Shown here piece by piece: positions 18,741-26,416 of a stretch of DNA of 64,000 nt. Under the pieces are notes generated by a model. The model saw only the letters and a list, made by a program, of their open reading frames with translations, made no database searches and was not told the DNA's origin. The first letter of the stretch is position 1, and each line of letters begins with the position of its first letter. The DNA comes from Maribacter caenipelagi (GTDB lineage Bacteria; Bacteroidota; Bacteroidia; Flavobacteriales; Flavobacteriaceae), in assembly GCF_004364175.1 (NCBI RefSeq), contig NZ_SNZW01000018.1:169912-233911 (forward strand), written 5' to 3'. The position numbers and the translations under genes were made by a program.

Positions 18741-19549
18741 AACTTCCATCCCGTTGTATTCTTACTTGCTTCAAAAGCGCTTTGTTGCTTTTCTGGTAAT
18801 TCAGCAAAAAAGTTTATACCTGTTTGTTTTTCTATCTCATCAATAGACACTACAAAATTACGTAAAGATGTAAATTGAGGTTTATTTGGCATTAAAAAAG
18901 ATAAGGTGTAGATCTTATTTCCCTTTTTACGAGCAATAATCTTATAAAAAGAGTCTGGCACATCAACATCTTCTTGTCCGATCTCTTCTAATCCACTTTC
19001 TAACACGCCACCTGTAAATATATATAAAATTCCGTACTGCTTTGCCCAGCGTCTTGTTTGCTGTTCTAAGTCGTTCCATATACCTGCATTGAACTCTCTG
19101 TCTTGCGGACTTATATTACTTGTATAAAAAGTCTCGTTATACGCTTGTAACGAAAACCTACGATCACCAGCAGGTACCAAATGACCGCGATCATAACCTG
19201 AACCCTTATAATTTCGCCAATCTGCTGATTTAGAAGAGACAAAAGGATCTTCTATGAAATACGGACGCTTTCTATCATCATATGTCAAATGATTTTTACT
19301 TAAGGTATACGCAACCCATTCAGCTTGCTCATAAGGCTCGTTATAAGACAATGTAAAATGTTCATGGTTTACAATTTCACCTGTTGTTGACGAAGGCAGT
19401 AATTCTTTTGGAAACTCATTTGAGGTAACACCTTCGTTACTAATAGAATATGTTGCGGGAGTATAAAAGTTTTCAAACAACCAAAAACCAACTATGCAAA
19501 CAAGAATTAAAAGACTATAAACAGTTCCATTTCCTTTACGGTATGCCAT
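18737..19549 (-). CDS. Membrane-anchored DNA/RNA non-specific endonuclease (NucA/EndoG family)
   Basis: The 270-aa protein has one N-terminal transmembrane anchor (about residues 9-27), leaving the catalytic domain outside the inner membrane. The beta-beta-alpha metal finger is intact: YDRGHLVPAGDRR with catalytic His123, and FNAGIWNDLE with the metal-binding Asn154. Such enzymes degrade DNA and RNA with Mg, either for nutrient use or to clear extracellular nucleic acid. It is a single gene, divergent from msrB. A promoter-like box lies within 5 bases of the ATG, so the transcript may be leaderless. Confidence 0.93.
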   Translation of the reverse strand: MAYRKGNGTVYSLLILVCIVGFWLFENFYTPATYSISNEGVTSNEFPKELLPSSTTGEIVNHEHFTLSYNEPYEQAEWVAYTLSKNHLTYDDRKRPYFIEDPFVSSKSADWRNYKGSGYDRGHLVPAGDRRFSLQAYNETFYTSNISPQDREFNAGIWNDLEQQTRRWAKQYGILYIFTGGVLESGLEEIGQEDVDVPDSFYKIIARKKGNKIYTLSFLMPNKPQFTSLRNFVVSIDEIEKQTGINFFAELPEKQQSAFEASKNTTGWKF

Positions 19550-19553
19550 GCGC

Positions 19554-19583
19554 CAAAATTACCGTAATTTTGTAAGATACAAG
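19554..19583 (-). promoter_or_regulatory. Inverted repeat of two -7 boxes; promoter of the nuclease gene
   Basis: CAAAATTAC-C-GTAATTTTG (19554-19572) is a perfect 9-bp inverted repeat. Read on the minus strand its left arm is TAATTTTG, a match to TAnnTTTG, with CTTG 18 bases upstream (19583-19580) as a -33 element. Read on the plus strand the right arm is also TAATTTTG, facing msrB. It could be overlapping divergent promoters or an operator. Confidence 0.5.
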
Positions 19584-19636
19584 GTAATTTACCGACCAAT
19601 ATACCTAGTAATTAAAGTCTAAACGAAAGGAAAATT

Positions 19637-20098
19637 ATGATGTTAACTTGGAAAGATGTAATTCATTTCTCAGTGAATGGTAACCCCGAACCTGACAAAA
19701 GAGTTGAAAAAACAGAACAGGAATGGAAAGAGATTTTGACACCTGAACAGTTTAGAGTTACTCGAAAAAAAGGTACTGAAGCCCCGCATTCCGGTGCGCT
19801 TTGTACTTCTCATGATGCTGGTAAGTATGAATGTGTATGTTGTGGCACACCATTATTTGATTCTACTATTAAATTTGAATCTGGTACTGGTTGGCCTAGC
19901 TTTACACAACCTATTAAAGAGAATGCTATAAAATACCACAAGGACACATCGTTTGGTATGATACGGGTAGAAGTGATGTGTAATACATGTGATGGGCATT
20001 TGGGACACATATTTCCTGATGGACCAGAACCAAGCGGGCTACGCTACTGCATTAATTCTGAATCTATGCAATTAGAAAAGGAGGAATCGAATGGCTAA
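19637..20098 (+). CDS. msrB: Peptide-methionine (R)-S-oxide reductase MsrB
   Basis: The 153-aa enzyme reduces the R epimer of methionine sulfoxide in proteins using thioredoxin. Structural zinc is held by Cys66/Cys69 and Cys115/Cys118; the HLGHIFPDGP motif and the catalytic Cys138 in GLRYCINSES are present. No signal peptide is seen, so it is cytosolic. Two adjacent ATGs (19637, 19640) are possible starts. It overlaps msrA by 8 bases, so both stereospecific repair activities are coupled. Confidence 0.96.
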   Translation: MMLTWKDVIHFSVNGNPEPDKRVEKTEQEWKEILTPEQFRVTRKKGTEAPHSGALCTSHDAGKYECVCCGTPLFDSTIKFESGTGWPSFTQPIKENAIKYHKDTSFGMIRVEVMCNTCDGHLGHIFPDGPEPSGLRYCINSESMQLEKEESNG

Positions 20099-20633
20099 CA
20101 CAAATTTAGAAATCGCCACTGTTGGTGGTGGTTGCTTTTGGTGTACCGAAGCAGTATTTCAAGAAGTGAAAGGCATACATAAAGTAGTTTCTGGATACAC
20201 AGGCGGAAAAGCTCCTGGAAGACCAACATACAGAGAAATTTGCTCAGGACTAACCGGTCATGCAGAAGTGGTTCAAGTTACTTTTGACCCCACTATAATA
20301 TCTTTTGAAGATATTTTGATTATTTTCATGACAACCCACGACCCTACTTCTTTAAACAGGCAGGGTGCCGATGCAGGAACGCAGTATCGTTCTGTTATTT
20401 ATTTTCAAAATGACGAACAAGAGAAAAAAGCAAAAATAGTATTGAACGAAATGCAAGCAGTATATGAAAAACCTATTGTCACTGAATTGAGTCCTTTAGG
20501 TATATTTTACGATGCTGAAGTATATCATCAAGATTATTATAAAAACAATTCTGAGCAAGGCTATTGCCAGGTGGTCATCAACCCCAAGTTGGCTAAACTT
20601 AGACAATTACATGCCGACAAGCTTTTAAAATAG
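20091..20633 (+). CDS. msrA: Peptide-methionine (S)-S-oxide reductase MsrA
   Basis: The 180-aa cytosolic enzyme reduces the S epimer of methionine sulfoxide. The active-site motif GGCFWCTEAVF is intact, with nucleophile Cys15 and Cys18; DPTSLNRQGADAGTQYRS and the YHQDY motif (Glu/Tyr/Asp substrate site) follow. The start lies within the end of msrB. A hairpin lies 53 bases after the stop. Confidence 0.97.
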   Translation: MANTNLEIATVGGGCFWCTEAVFQEVKGIHKVVSGYTGGKAPGRPTYREICSGLTGHAEVVQVTFDPTIISFEDILIIFMTTHDPTSLNRQGADAGTQYRSVIYFQNDEQEKKAKIVLNEMQAVYEKPIVTELSPLGIFYDAEVYHQDYYKNNSEQGYCQVVINPKLAKLRQLHADKLLK

Positions 20634-20685
20634 CATGTAATTCGGTTTATCTAAAGAGATATTCCATTCAACTACAGCAATTTTC

Positions 20686-20728
20686 AGTTCACCTATAAAA
20701 ACTTCATTTTTTTATAGGTGAACTTATT
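20686..20728 (+). terminator. Terminator-like hairpin after msrA
   Basis: A 16-bp perfect inverted repeat (20686-20701 with 20709-20724; AGTTCACCTATAAAAA) has a 7-base loop and is followed by TATTTTTG. The T tract is interrupted, so termination may be inefficient. The following TATTTTTG also fits a -7 box for the next gene. Confidence 0.65.
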
Positions 20729-20761
20729 TTTGAGACATAATAACATAAAAACCTACTTATT

Positions 20762-21166
20762 ATGAATTCTCAAAAATCTTTTTATTACATCGCATTAGGG
20801 CTTTTCGCCATCGCAGTGATAGGTTCAATCATCAATTCTATTGTAAATTTCGAAGAAGTATCAACCACATTTATAAAGCTTGGCTATCCTGTTTATCTAA
20901 TTCATATATTAGGCGTGTGTCAATCTATAGGCTTGCTAATGATTTTTACCAACAAATCGCACTGGTCATTAGAATGGGTGTATGCTGGTTTTTTTATGAA
21001 CTACACATTAGGTGCTATTGCTCATTTAGCTATTAAAGATGGTAACGGAGCATCTGCAGTAGTATGCATTGTATTATTGTTTGTTACTTATATTCAAAGT
21101 AGAAAAATACGCAACACTAACAATGACAATGAATTGGCTAAATTTGGAAAACTTGAGCACTCATAA
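20762..21166 (+). CDS. DoxX-like four-helix membrane protein
   Basis: A 134-aa protein with four predicted transmembrane helices (about residues 7-28, 43-60, 70-92, 97-114) and a short polar C-terminal tail. Hydropathy pattern, size and segments such as KLGYPVYLIHILGVCQSIGLL agree with the DoxX-like family of quinone/oxidoreductase-associated or stress-linked membrane proteins. No catalytic residues are known. It is monocistronic and shares a bidirectional terminator with the protease gene. Confidence 0.75.
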   Translation: MNSQKSFYYIALGLFAIAVIGSIINSIVNFEEVSTTFIKLGYPVYLIHILGVCQSIGLLMIFTNKSHWSLEWVYAGFFMNYTLGAIAHLAIKDGNGASAVVCIVLLFVTYIQSRKIRNTNNDNELAKFGKLEHS

Positions 21167-21185
21167 AGTATTAAAAAATAAATAC

Positions 21186-21220
21186 AAAAAAACCGCTACA
21201 ATTATGTAGCGGTTTTGCTT
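21186..21220. terminator. Bidirectional terminator between DoxX-like and protease genes
   Basis: A 12-bp stem (21189-21200 with 21205-21216; AAAACCGCTACA / TGTAGCGGTTTT) is flanked by A and T runs. It lies between two convergent stop codons and can serve both. Confidence 0.88.
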
Positions 21221-21231
21221 TTTATAGAATT

Positions 21232-23370
21232 CTAGTTCTTGACACTAGCGAGTTTACCTTGCTTAATGTTGTTGATTTTTAAATCTTCTAATACGTTTAC
21301 AGCTTCTTCAACGTAAACATCTTTTGCTAAATTTTTATGCCACCTATTACGCTTTTCACGAAGAACAGAATCTTTAGTAAACAACTGTTCTTCATAACCT
21401 AAAGACTTAAACGTAAGCTGAGAATCATAATCGGTCAACTTTTTAAAGTAATTCGATTGTTCTTTATCCTTATTTTTTTCTTCCTTGTAAGTATCAAAAT
21501 TTAAGGATATCTCTGTTTCATCTTGCTCAGCTTTTAACCACTTTGCATTCTCTTCTATCAACTTAATTTGTTGACTAGTTGACATTCTCTTTTCGCTATC
21601 GGCAATAGTTTTCTCATAGTTAATATAACCATCCCATGCTTTATAGTCAGCAGGTGTAATCTTATCCCATCCTAATGGGTTTGATTGATCTCTTTCCCCT
21701 AAATCAATATAGCTATATCTGTCTGGAACAACGATATCACTCTTAACACCTTCTAATTGCGTAGAACCACCGTTAATTCTATAGAACTTTTGAGTAGTAA
21801 TTTTAATGGCACCTAAATCTCCGTGCTCATTACTACGCAACATGTTGTTTAAAGGAATAACATTCTGTACCGTTCCTTTACCAAAAGTCTGCTTACTACC
21901 AATTACAATAGCTCTTTTATAATCTTGCATTGCAGCTGCTAAAATTTCAGAAGCAGATGCAGACAACTCGTTTACAAGAATTACCAATGGACCATCCCAC
22001 TGAATTCTTTCATCTTTATCATCATATACATCTTTACCTTTATCTTTTGATTGAACCTGAACAATTGGGCCATCCTTTATAAAAAGACCTGCCATTTCAA
22101 CAACAGTCTTTAAAGATCCGCCGCCATTATCACGTAAATCTAGAATTAGACCTTCCATGCCTTCTTCCTTTAAACGTTCTACTTCTTTAGCGACATCTGT
22201 AGCTGCGTTTCTTTCGCTGTAATCATTAAAATCAACGTAGAATTTTGGAAGATTAATAATTCCGAATTTCTCTTCTCCTTTAATAATGTTCGCAGATTTT
22301 GCATACGACTCTTCTAACTCAACAACATCTCTTGTTAAAGAAACAACATCTAAAGAACCATCAACTTTTTTAACAGTCAGATCTACGATAGTGCCTTGAG
22401 CACCTTTTATTAACTTAATGGCATCGTCTAAACGCATCCCAACAATATTAATGGGCTCTTCACCATTCTGACCAACTTTAATGATTTCGTCACCAACTTC
22501 TAATCGTTGATCTCTCCATACCGGTCCACCAGATATAATTTCTACGATTTTTGCACCTTCAGCTTTTTTCTGAAGTCTTGCACCAATACCTTCGAACTTG
22601 CCGGACATGCTGGTATCAAACTTCTCTTTTTCTTCTGGAGCGAAGTAAAATGTATGTGGATCAAATTCATCGACAATAGTATTGATATACTGTACAAACC
22701 AATCTTTACGCTCTAAATCATTTACAAAATCAAAGAACTCATCTAAAGTAGTTTCTGTAGATTTTCTAGATTCTTCTTCTGCCTCTTTTTGTGAATGTGC
22801 AGTATGATCATGCTCATCTGTACTTTCAATCTCCTCATTCTCCATATGAGAAATTTTAGAATCGTATGTACCTAAGGTTGCATATTTCAATTGCTTTCTC
22901 CAACGTTCTTTTAACTCATTTCTATCTGCAGCAAATGGCTCTTCGTCATATTTAATACTGATGCTTTCATTCTCAGAATAATCAAAAGGAGTTTCTAAAA
23001 CTTCTTTATAAATTCCTTTTGCATCGTCCATACGCTCCATCAATCTTTCATATACTATATTGAAAAATGTGATGTCTGTATTCTTGATTTCATCATCTAT
23101 CTGATATTTGTACTTTTCGAATTCAGCAATATCAGATGCTATAAAATATCTTTTAGTAGGATCGATTACATCAATAAAATCTTCAAACACATGTACCGAA
23201 AAGTCATCGTTAAGCGCTTTTGGCTCATAATGCCCTTTTTCTAATACGTAGGTTATTAAATCTAACAACAATTTGTCCTTATCGTCATTTTCAAAAGTCT
23301 TATTCGTAAAACTGCAAGATGCTACAGCTGCGAGCAACAATAAGAGTACGTAGGCTAAATTTCTTTTCAT
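21232..23370 (-). CDS. prc: Carboxy-terminal (tail-specific) protease Prc, S41 family lipoprotein
   Basis: A 712-aa periplasmic protease that trims proteins at unstructured C-termini. Order: lipoprotein signal (LLAAVASC), long helical N-terminal domain, PDZ domain (GDEIIKVGQNGEEP), S41 catalytic core and the C-terminal Tsp-associated domain. The Ser/Lys dyad lies in NELSASASEILAAAM and SKQTFGKGTVQ. An in-frame ATG nine codons upstream (23397) exists, but the ATG at 23370 puts the signal peptide directly at the N-terminus and is preferred. An acidic His-rich insert (ESTDEHDHTAHSQKEAEEES) is a minor oddity. Confidence 0.94.
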   Translation of the reverse strand: MKRNLAYVLLLLLAAVASCSFTNKTFENDDKDKLLLDLITYVLEKGHYEPKALNDDFSVHVFEDFIDVIDPTKRYFIASDIAEFEKYKYQIDDEIKNTDITFFNIVYERLMERMDDAKGIYKEVLETPFDYSENESISIKYDEEPFAADRNELKERWRKQLKYATLGTYDSKISHMENEEIESTDEHDHTAHSQKEAEEESRKSTETTLDEFFDFVNDLERKDWFVQYINTIVDEFDPHTFYFAPEEKEKFDTSMSGKFEGIGARLQKKAEGAKIVEIISGGPVWRDQRLEVGDEIIKVGQNGEEPINIVGMRLDDAIKLIKGAQGTIVDLTVKKVDGSLDVVSLTRDVVELEESYAKSANIIKGEEKFGIINLPKFYVDFNDYSERNAATDVAKEVERLKEEGMEGLILDLRDNGGGSLKTVVEMAGLFIKDGPIVQVQSKDKGKDVYDDKDERIQWDGPLVILVNELSASASEILAAAMQDYKRAIVIGSKQTFGKGTVQNVIPLNNMLRSNEHGDLGAIKITTQKFYRINGGSTQLEGVKSDIVVPDRYSYIDLGERDQSNPLGWDKITPADYKAWDGYINYEKTIADSEKRMSTSQQIKLIEENAKWLKAEQDETEISLNFDTYKEEKNKDKEQSNYFKKLTDYDSQLTFKSLGYEEQLFTKDSVLREKRNRWHKNLAKDVYVEEAVNVLEDLKINNIKQGKLASVKN

Positions 23371-23561
23371 AAAATTATATTTTACTTTCCTTTTCAATAT
23401 CTCCGAATTTGAGGGTTAAAAACAGCAATAAAAGCTACTTAAACCCCTAAGGTAAAGAAAAAACCATGCCAATTAAATCTGCTTAGAACTAATTTTTTGT
23501 TAAACGGCATTTCGGGCTTATCATATTTAAAAACGTATTTTTACTACAGAAAGTATATGAT

Positions 23562-24329
23562 ATGGAAAAACCACTGATTTTAGTAACGAATGATGACGGA
23601 ATTACAGCGCCTGGTTTACGCATGTTGATTACGATAATGAAAAAAATTGGCGATGTAGTTGTTGTAGCACCTGACAGTCCGCAATCTGGCATGGGTCATG
23701 CAATAACCCTGGATACAGCCCTATTTTCTAAAAAAATGAAAATTGACCTTGACGGTATCGATGAATATAGTTGTAGCGGTACACCTGCAGATTGCGTAAA
23801 ATTGGCACTTCAAGAAATACTACCTAAAAGACCCGATATTTGTGTTAGCGGCATTAATCACGGCTCTAATTCTTCAATTAATGTTATTTATTCAGGTACC
23901 ATGAGTGCTGCGGTAGAAGCTGGCATAGAAGGAATACCTGCTATTGGTTTTTCACTATGTGATTATAGCTGGAATGCTGATTTTGAGCAAGCTCATGATT
24001 TTATTCACAGTATTGTCACCCAAGCTTTGGCGAACGGAATTCCAAAAGGCACCGTATTAAACGTGAATATCCCTAAGCTGACCAAAAATGAGATAAAAGG
24101 TATTAAGGTGTGCAGACAAGCTAGAGCAAATTGGAAAGAAAAATTCGATAAGCGTACCAACCCTATGGGTAAAGACTACTATTGGCTTACCGGTGAATTT
24201 GAATTGCTAGATAAAGGTGAAGATACCGACGAATGGGCATTGGCAAATGGTCATATTTCTGTGGTACCTACACAATTTGATTTAACTGCCCATCATGTTA
24301 TTCAAGAATTGAACACTTGGGAGCTCTAA
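23562..24329 (+). CDS. surE: 5'/3'-nucleotidase SurE
   Basis: A 255-aa metal-dependent nucleoside monophosphate phosphatase. The metal-site motif VTNDDGITAPG (Asp11, Asp12) is intact, as are PDSPQSGMGHAIT, SGTPADCVKLAL and the GINHGSNSSINVIYSGTM loop. Length is normal and it is cytosolic. It is followed after 46 bases by a small membrane protein and lpxB, probably on one transcript. Confidence 0.96.
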   Translation: MEKPLILVTNDDGITAPGLRMLITIMKKIGDVVVVAPDSPQSGMGHAITLDTALFSKKMKIDLDGIDEYSCSGTPADCVKLALQEILPKRPDICVSGINHGSNSSINVIYSGTMSAAVEAGIEGIPAIGFSLCDYSWNADFEQAHDFIHSIVTQALANGIPKGTVLNVNIPKLTKNEIKGIKVCRQARANWKEKFDKRTNPMGKDYYWLTGEFELLDKGEDTDEWALANGHISVVPTQFDLTAHHVIQELNTWEL

Positions 24330-24375
24330 TAAACACAGTTTAAAAGATTTCAATTATATCGTACAACTATTTTAA

Positions 24376-24660
24376 ATGAATACTAAAAAAGAAATTCTAA
24401 TAGGCTTTATAGTAGGCATCATTGCAAACACTCTTGGTACATTACTATACATTCTCATATTTTCAGATTTAAGCATTGCCGAAACTTTTGAAGCCGCTGT
24501 TAATCAAGAGCATGTTGGTAGCCTTCTAGCATTAGGTGCTATTCTTAACCTAGTTGCTTTTTTCGGATTTCTAAAAATCAAGAGGGACAATAGAGCAAAA
24601 GGGGTTTTAATCGCCACCATTTTAACCGCATTCTTGATTCTTTACTACAAAGTCTTTTAA
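24376..24660 (+). CDS. Small three-helix membrane protein, unknown
   Basis: A 94-aa protein with three predicted transmembrane helices (about residues 8-28, 48-66 and 74-92) separated by short polar loops. I do not recognise a family. It ends one base before the lpxB start and follows surE by 46 bases, so it is co-transcribed. The lpxB link suggests an inner-membrane role, but nothing more can be said. Confidence 0.8.
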   Translation: MNTKKEILIGFIVGIIANTLGTLLYILIFSDLSIAETFEAAVNQEHVGSLLALGAILNLVAFFGFLKIKRDNRAKGVLIATILTAFLILYYKVF

Positions 24661-24661
24661 A

Positions 24662-25783
24662 ATGAAGTACTACATTATTGCAGGCGAAGCTTCTGGTGAT
24701 CTACATGGTTCTAATTTAATTAAGGCTTTGAAGAAACAAGACCCTAATGCTCACATTAGATGCTGGGGCGGCGACTTAATGCAGCAAGCTGGTGGGACTT
24801 TAGCCAAGCACTACAAAGAATTGGCATTCATGGGATTTCTCGAAGTTCTTCTGAACTTAAATGCCATTTTCAAAAATATAAAATTCTGTAAGCAAGACAT
24901 CGCAGCCTTCAACCCTGATGCTATTATTTTCATTGATTATTCCGGATTTAATTTACGTATTGCCAAATGGGCCAAAGAACATAATTTCTTGACCAATTAT
25001 TACATCTCACCACAAATATGGGCATCAAGAGAAGGTAGAATCGATAAAATAAAAGCGACAGTTGACCACATGTATGTTATTCTCCCTTTTGAGAAAGAAT
25101 TTTACGAAAAGAAACATAATTACCCAGTTAATTTCGTGGGGCATCCGCTATTAGATGCTATTGATAATAGACCAGAATTAAGCGAAAGTCTATTTAGGTC
25201 AGCTAACGACATAGACCCAAATAAACGAATTATAGCCTTACTACCCGGCAGTCGAAAACAAGAAGTTCAGAAGATGCTTTCTTTGATGCTCTCTTTGACC
25301 AATGACTTCTCTGAATATGAATTTGTTATTGCAGGCGCACCAAGTTTAGACGAAGAATTTTACGCTGCTTTTCTTACCAATGCGAATGTAAAATTCATTC
25401 AAAATAAAACTTACGATTTACTTTCTATTTCAACTGCAGCATTGGTTACCAGTGGCACCGCTACTTTAGAAACTGCTTTATTTAAGGTACCACAAGTAGT
25501 ATGCTACAAAGCAAACTGGATTTCTTATCAAATTGCAAAACGTATTATCACTCTAGAATATATTTCTTTGGTCAACCTTATCATGAAAAAGGAGGTAGTT
25601 AAAGAATTAATACAAGATGAGTTCACCAAACAGAACCTGAAAAAAGAACTGACCTCAATTTTAGATGGAGAAGCTAGAACTAAACAATTGGCTAATTATG
25701 ATGAGTTAATTGCTAAGTTAGGTGGTTCTGGCGCTAGCGCTGAAGCAGCTTCGTTAATCATTGCAAATGCCAAAATTTCTTAG
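24662..25783 (+). CDS. lpxB: Lipid-A-disaccharide synthase
   Basis: A 373-aa GT19 glycosyltransferase on the cytosolic face of the inner membrane that joins UDP-diacylglucosamine and lipid X to make the lipid A disaccharide. Family motifs: IAGEASGDLHGSNL at the N-terminus, ELAFMGFLEVL, SPQIWASREGRI, the nucleotide-binding ALLPGSRKQEVQKM and VTSGTATLETAL. Length is normal. It fits with lptC elsewhere in this window as part of lipopolysaccharide biogenesis. Confidence 0.97.
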   Translation: MKYYIIAGEASGDLHGSNLIKALKKQDPNAHIRCWGGDLMQQAGGTLAKHYKELAFMGFLEVLLNLNAIFKNIKFCKQDIAAFNPDAIIFIDYSGFNLRIAKWAKEHNFLTNYYISPQIWASREGRIDKIKATVDHMYVILPFEKEFYEKKHNYPVNFVGHPLLDAIDNRPELSESLFRSANDIDPNKRIIALLPGSRKQEVQKMLSLMLSLTNDFSEYEFVIAGAPSLDEEFYAAFLTNANVKFIQNKTYDLLSISTAALVTSGTATLETALFKVPQVVCYKANWISYQIAKRIITLEYISLVNLIMKKEVVKELIQDEFTKQNLKKELTSILDGEARTKQLANYDELIAKLGGSGASAEAASLIIANAKIS

Positions 25784-25810
25784 CTTTATTAATTTTTAAA
25801 AAAAATTCTA

Positions 25811-25818
25811 TAATTTTG
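25811..25818 (+). promoter_or_regulatory. Candidate -7 box (TAATTTTG) for the NlpC/P60 gene
   Basis: A TAnnTTTG match located 33 bases before ATG 25852. A TTTA at 25785-25788 may be a degenerate -33. Because the box covers a possible upstream TTG start (25816), it supports the ATG as the real start. Confidence 0.4.
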
Positions 25819-25851
25819 GAGTTACACCTACTACAGGGTTCACTCTATTTT

Positions 25852-26415
25852 ATGCGCATATTACCATACTTTCTCATTATTTGCTTTTTAGCCAGTTGCG
25901 GAGTCAAAAAGACGAGCACATCTGACAAAGAGCGCAAAATATCTGTTGCTGCTGCAAATAATACTAGAACAGGTAATGTCACCGAACCTACAAGAACCGA
26001 AGAACGTAGGACTATACCTTCTTCAACGCATACAAAGGCTGATGAGATTATCAACACAGCCCTTTCATTTTCTGGAACACGCTACAAGTTTGGCGGTACC
26101 ACCAAAAAAGGAATGGATTGCTCTGGTCTACTATATATTTCTTTTGGCGAACATGATGTACAACTGCCTAGAACGTCTTTTCACATGGCAGAAGAAGGAC
26201 ATCGAGTTACCGTTAAAAATGTAGAGAAGGGCGACTTGCTATTCTTTAAGACTTCAAGAGGCTCTAAACGTATTAACCATGTAGGTATGGTCGTAGGCAC
26301 CGATAATAACGAAATTACTTTTATACATGCTTCAACATCGCGTGGTGTTACCGTTTCATCTTTGAGAGACGGATTCTGGAACCAAGCTTTCGTAAAGGCT
26401 ACAAGAATATTATAG
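25852..26415 (+). CDS. NlpC/P60 (C40) family peptidoglycan hydrolase lipoprotein
   Basis: A 187-aa lipoprotein (lipobox LASC) with a low-complexity Thr/Arg/Glu linker and a C-terminal C40 cysteine-peptidase domain. The catalytic Cys is in GMDCSGLLY and the His in INHVGMVVG; a third polar residue follows near FIHAST. Such enzymes cleave gamma-D-Glu-DAP bonds in peptidoglycan stems. An in-frame TTG at 25816 would add 12 residues and spoil the signal peptide, so ATG 25852 is chosen. The stop is one base before the comEC start. Confidence 0.92.
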   Translation: MRILPYFLIICFLASCGVKKTSTSDKERKISVAAANNTRTGNVTEPTRTEERRTIPSSTHTKADEIINTALSFSGTRYKFGGTTKKGMDCSGLLYISFGEHDVQLPRTSFHMAEEGHRVTVKNVEKGDLLFFKTSRGSKRINHVGMVVGTDNNEITFIHASTSRGVTVSSLRDGFWNQAFVKATRIL

Positions 26416-26416
26416 C

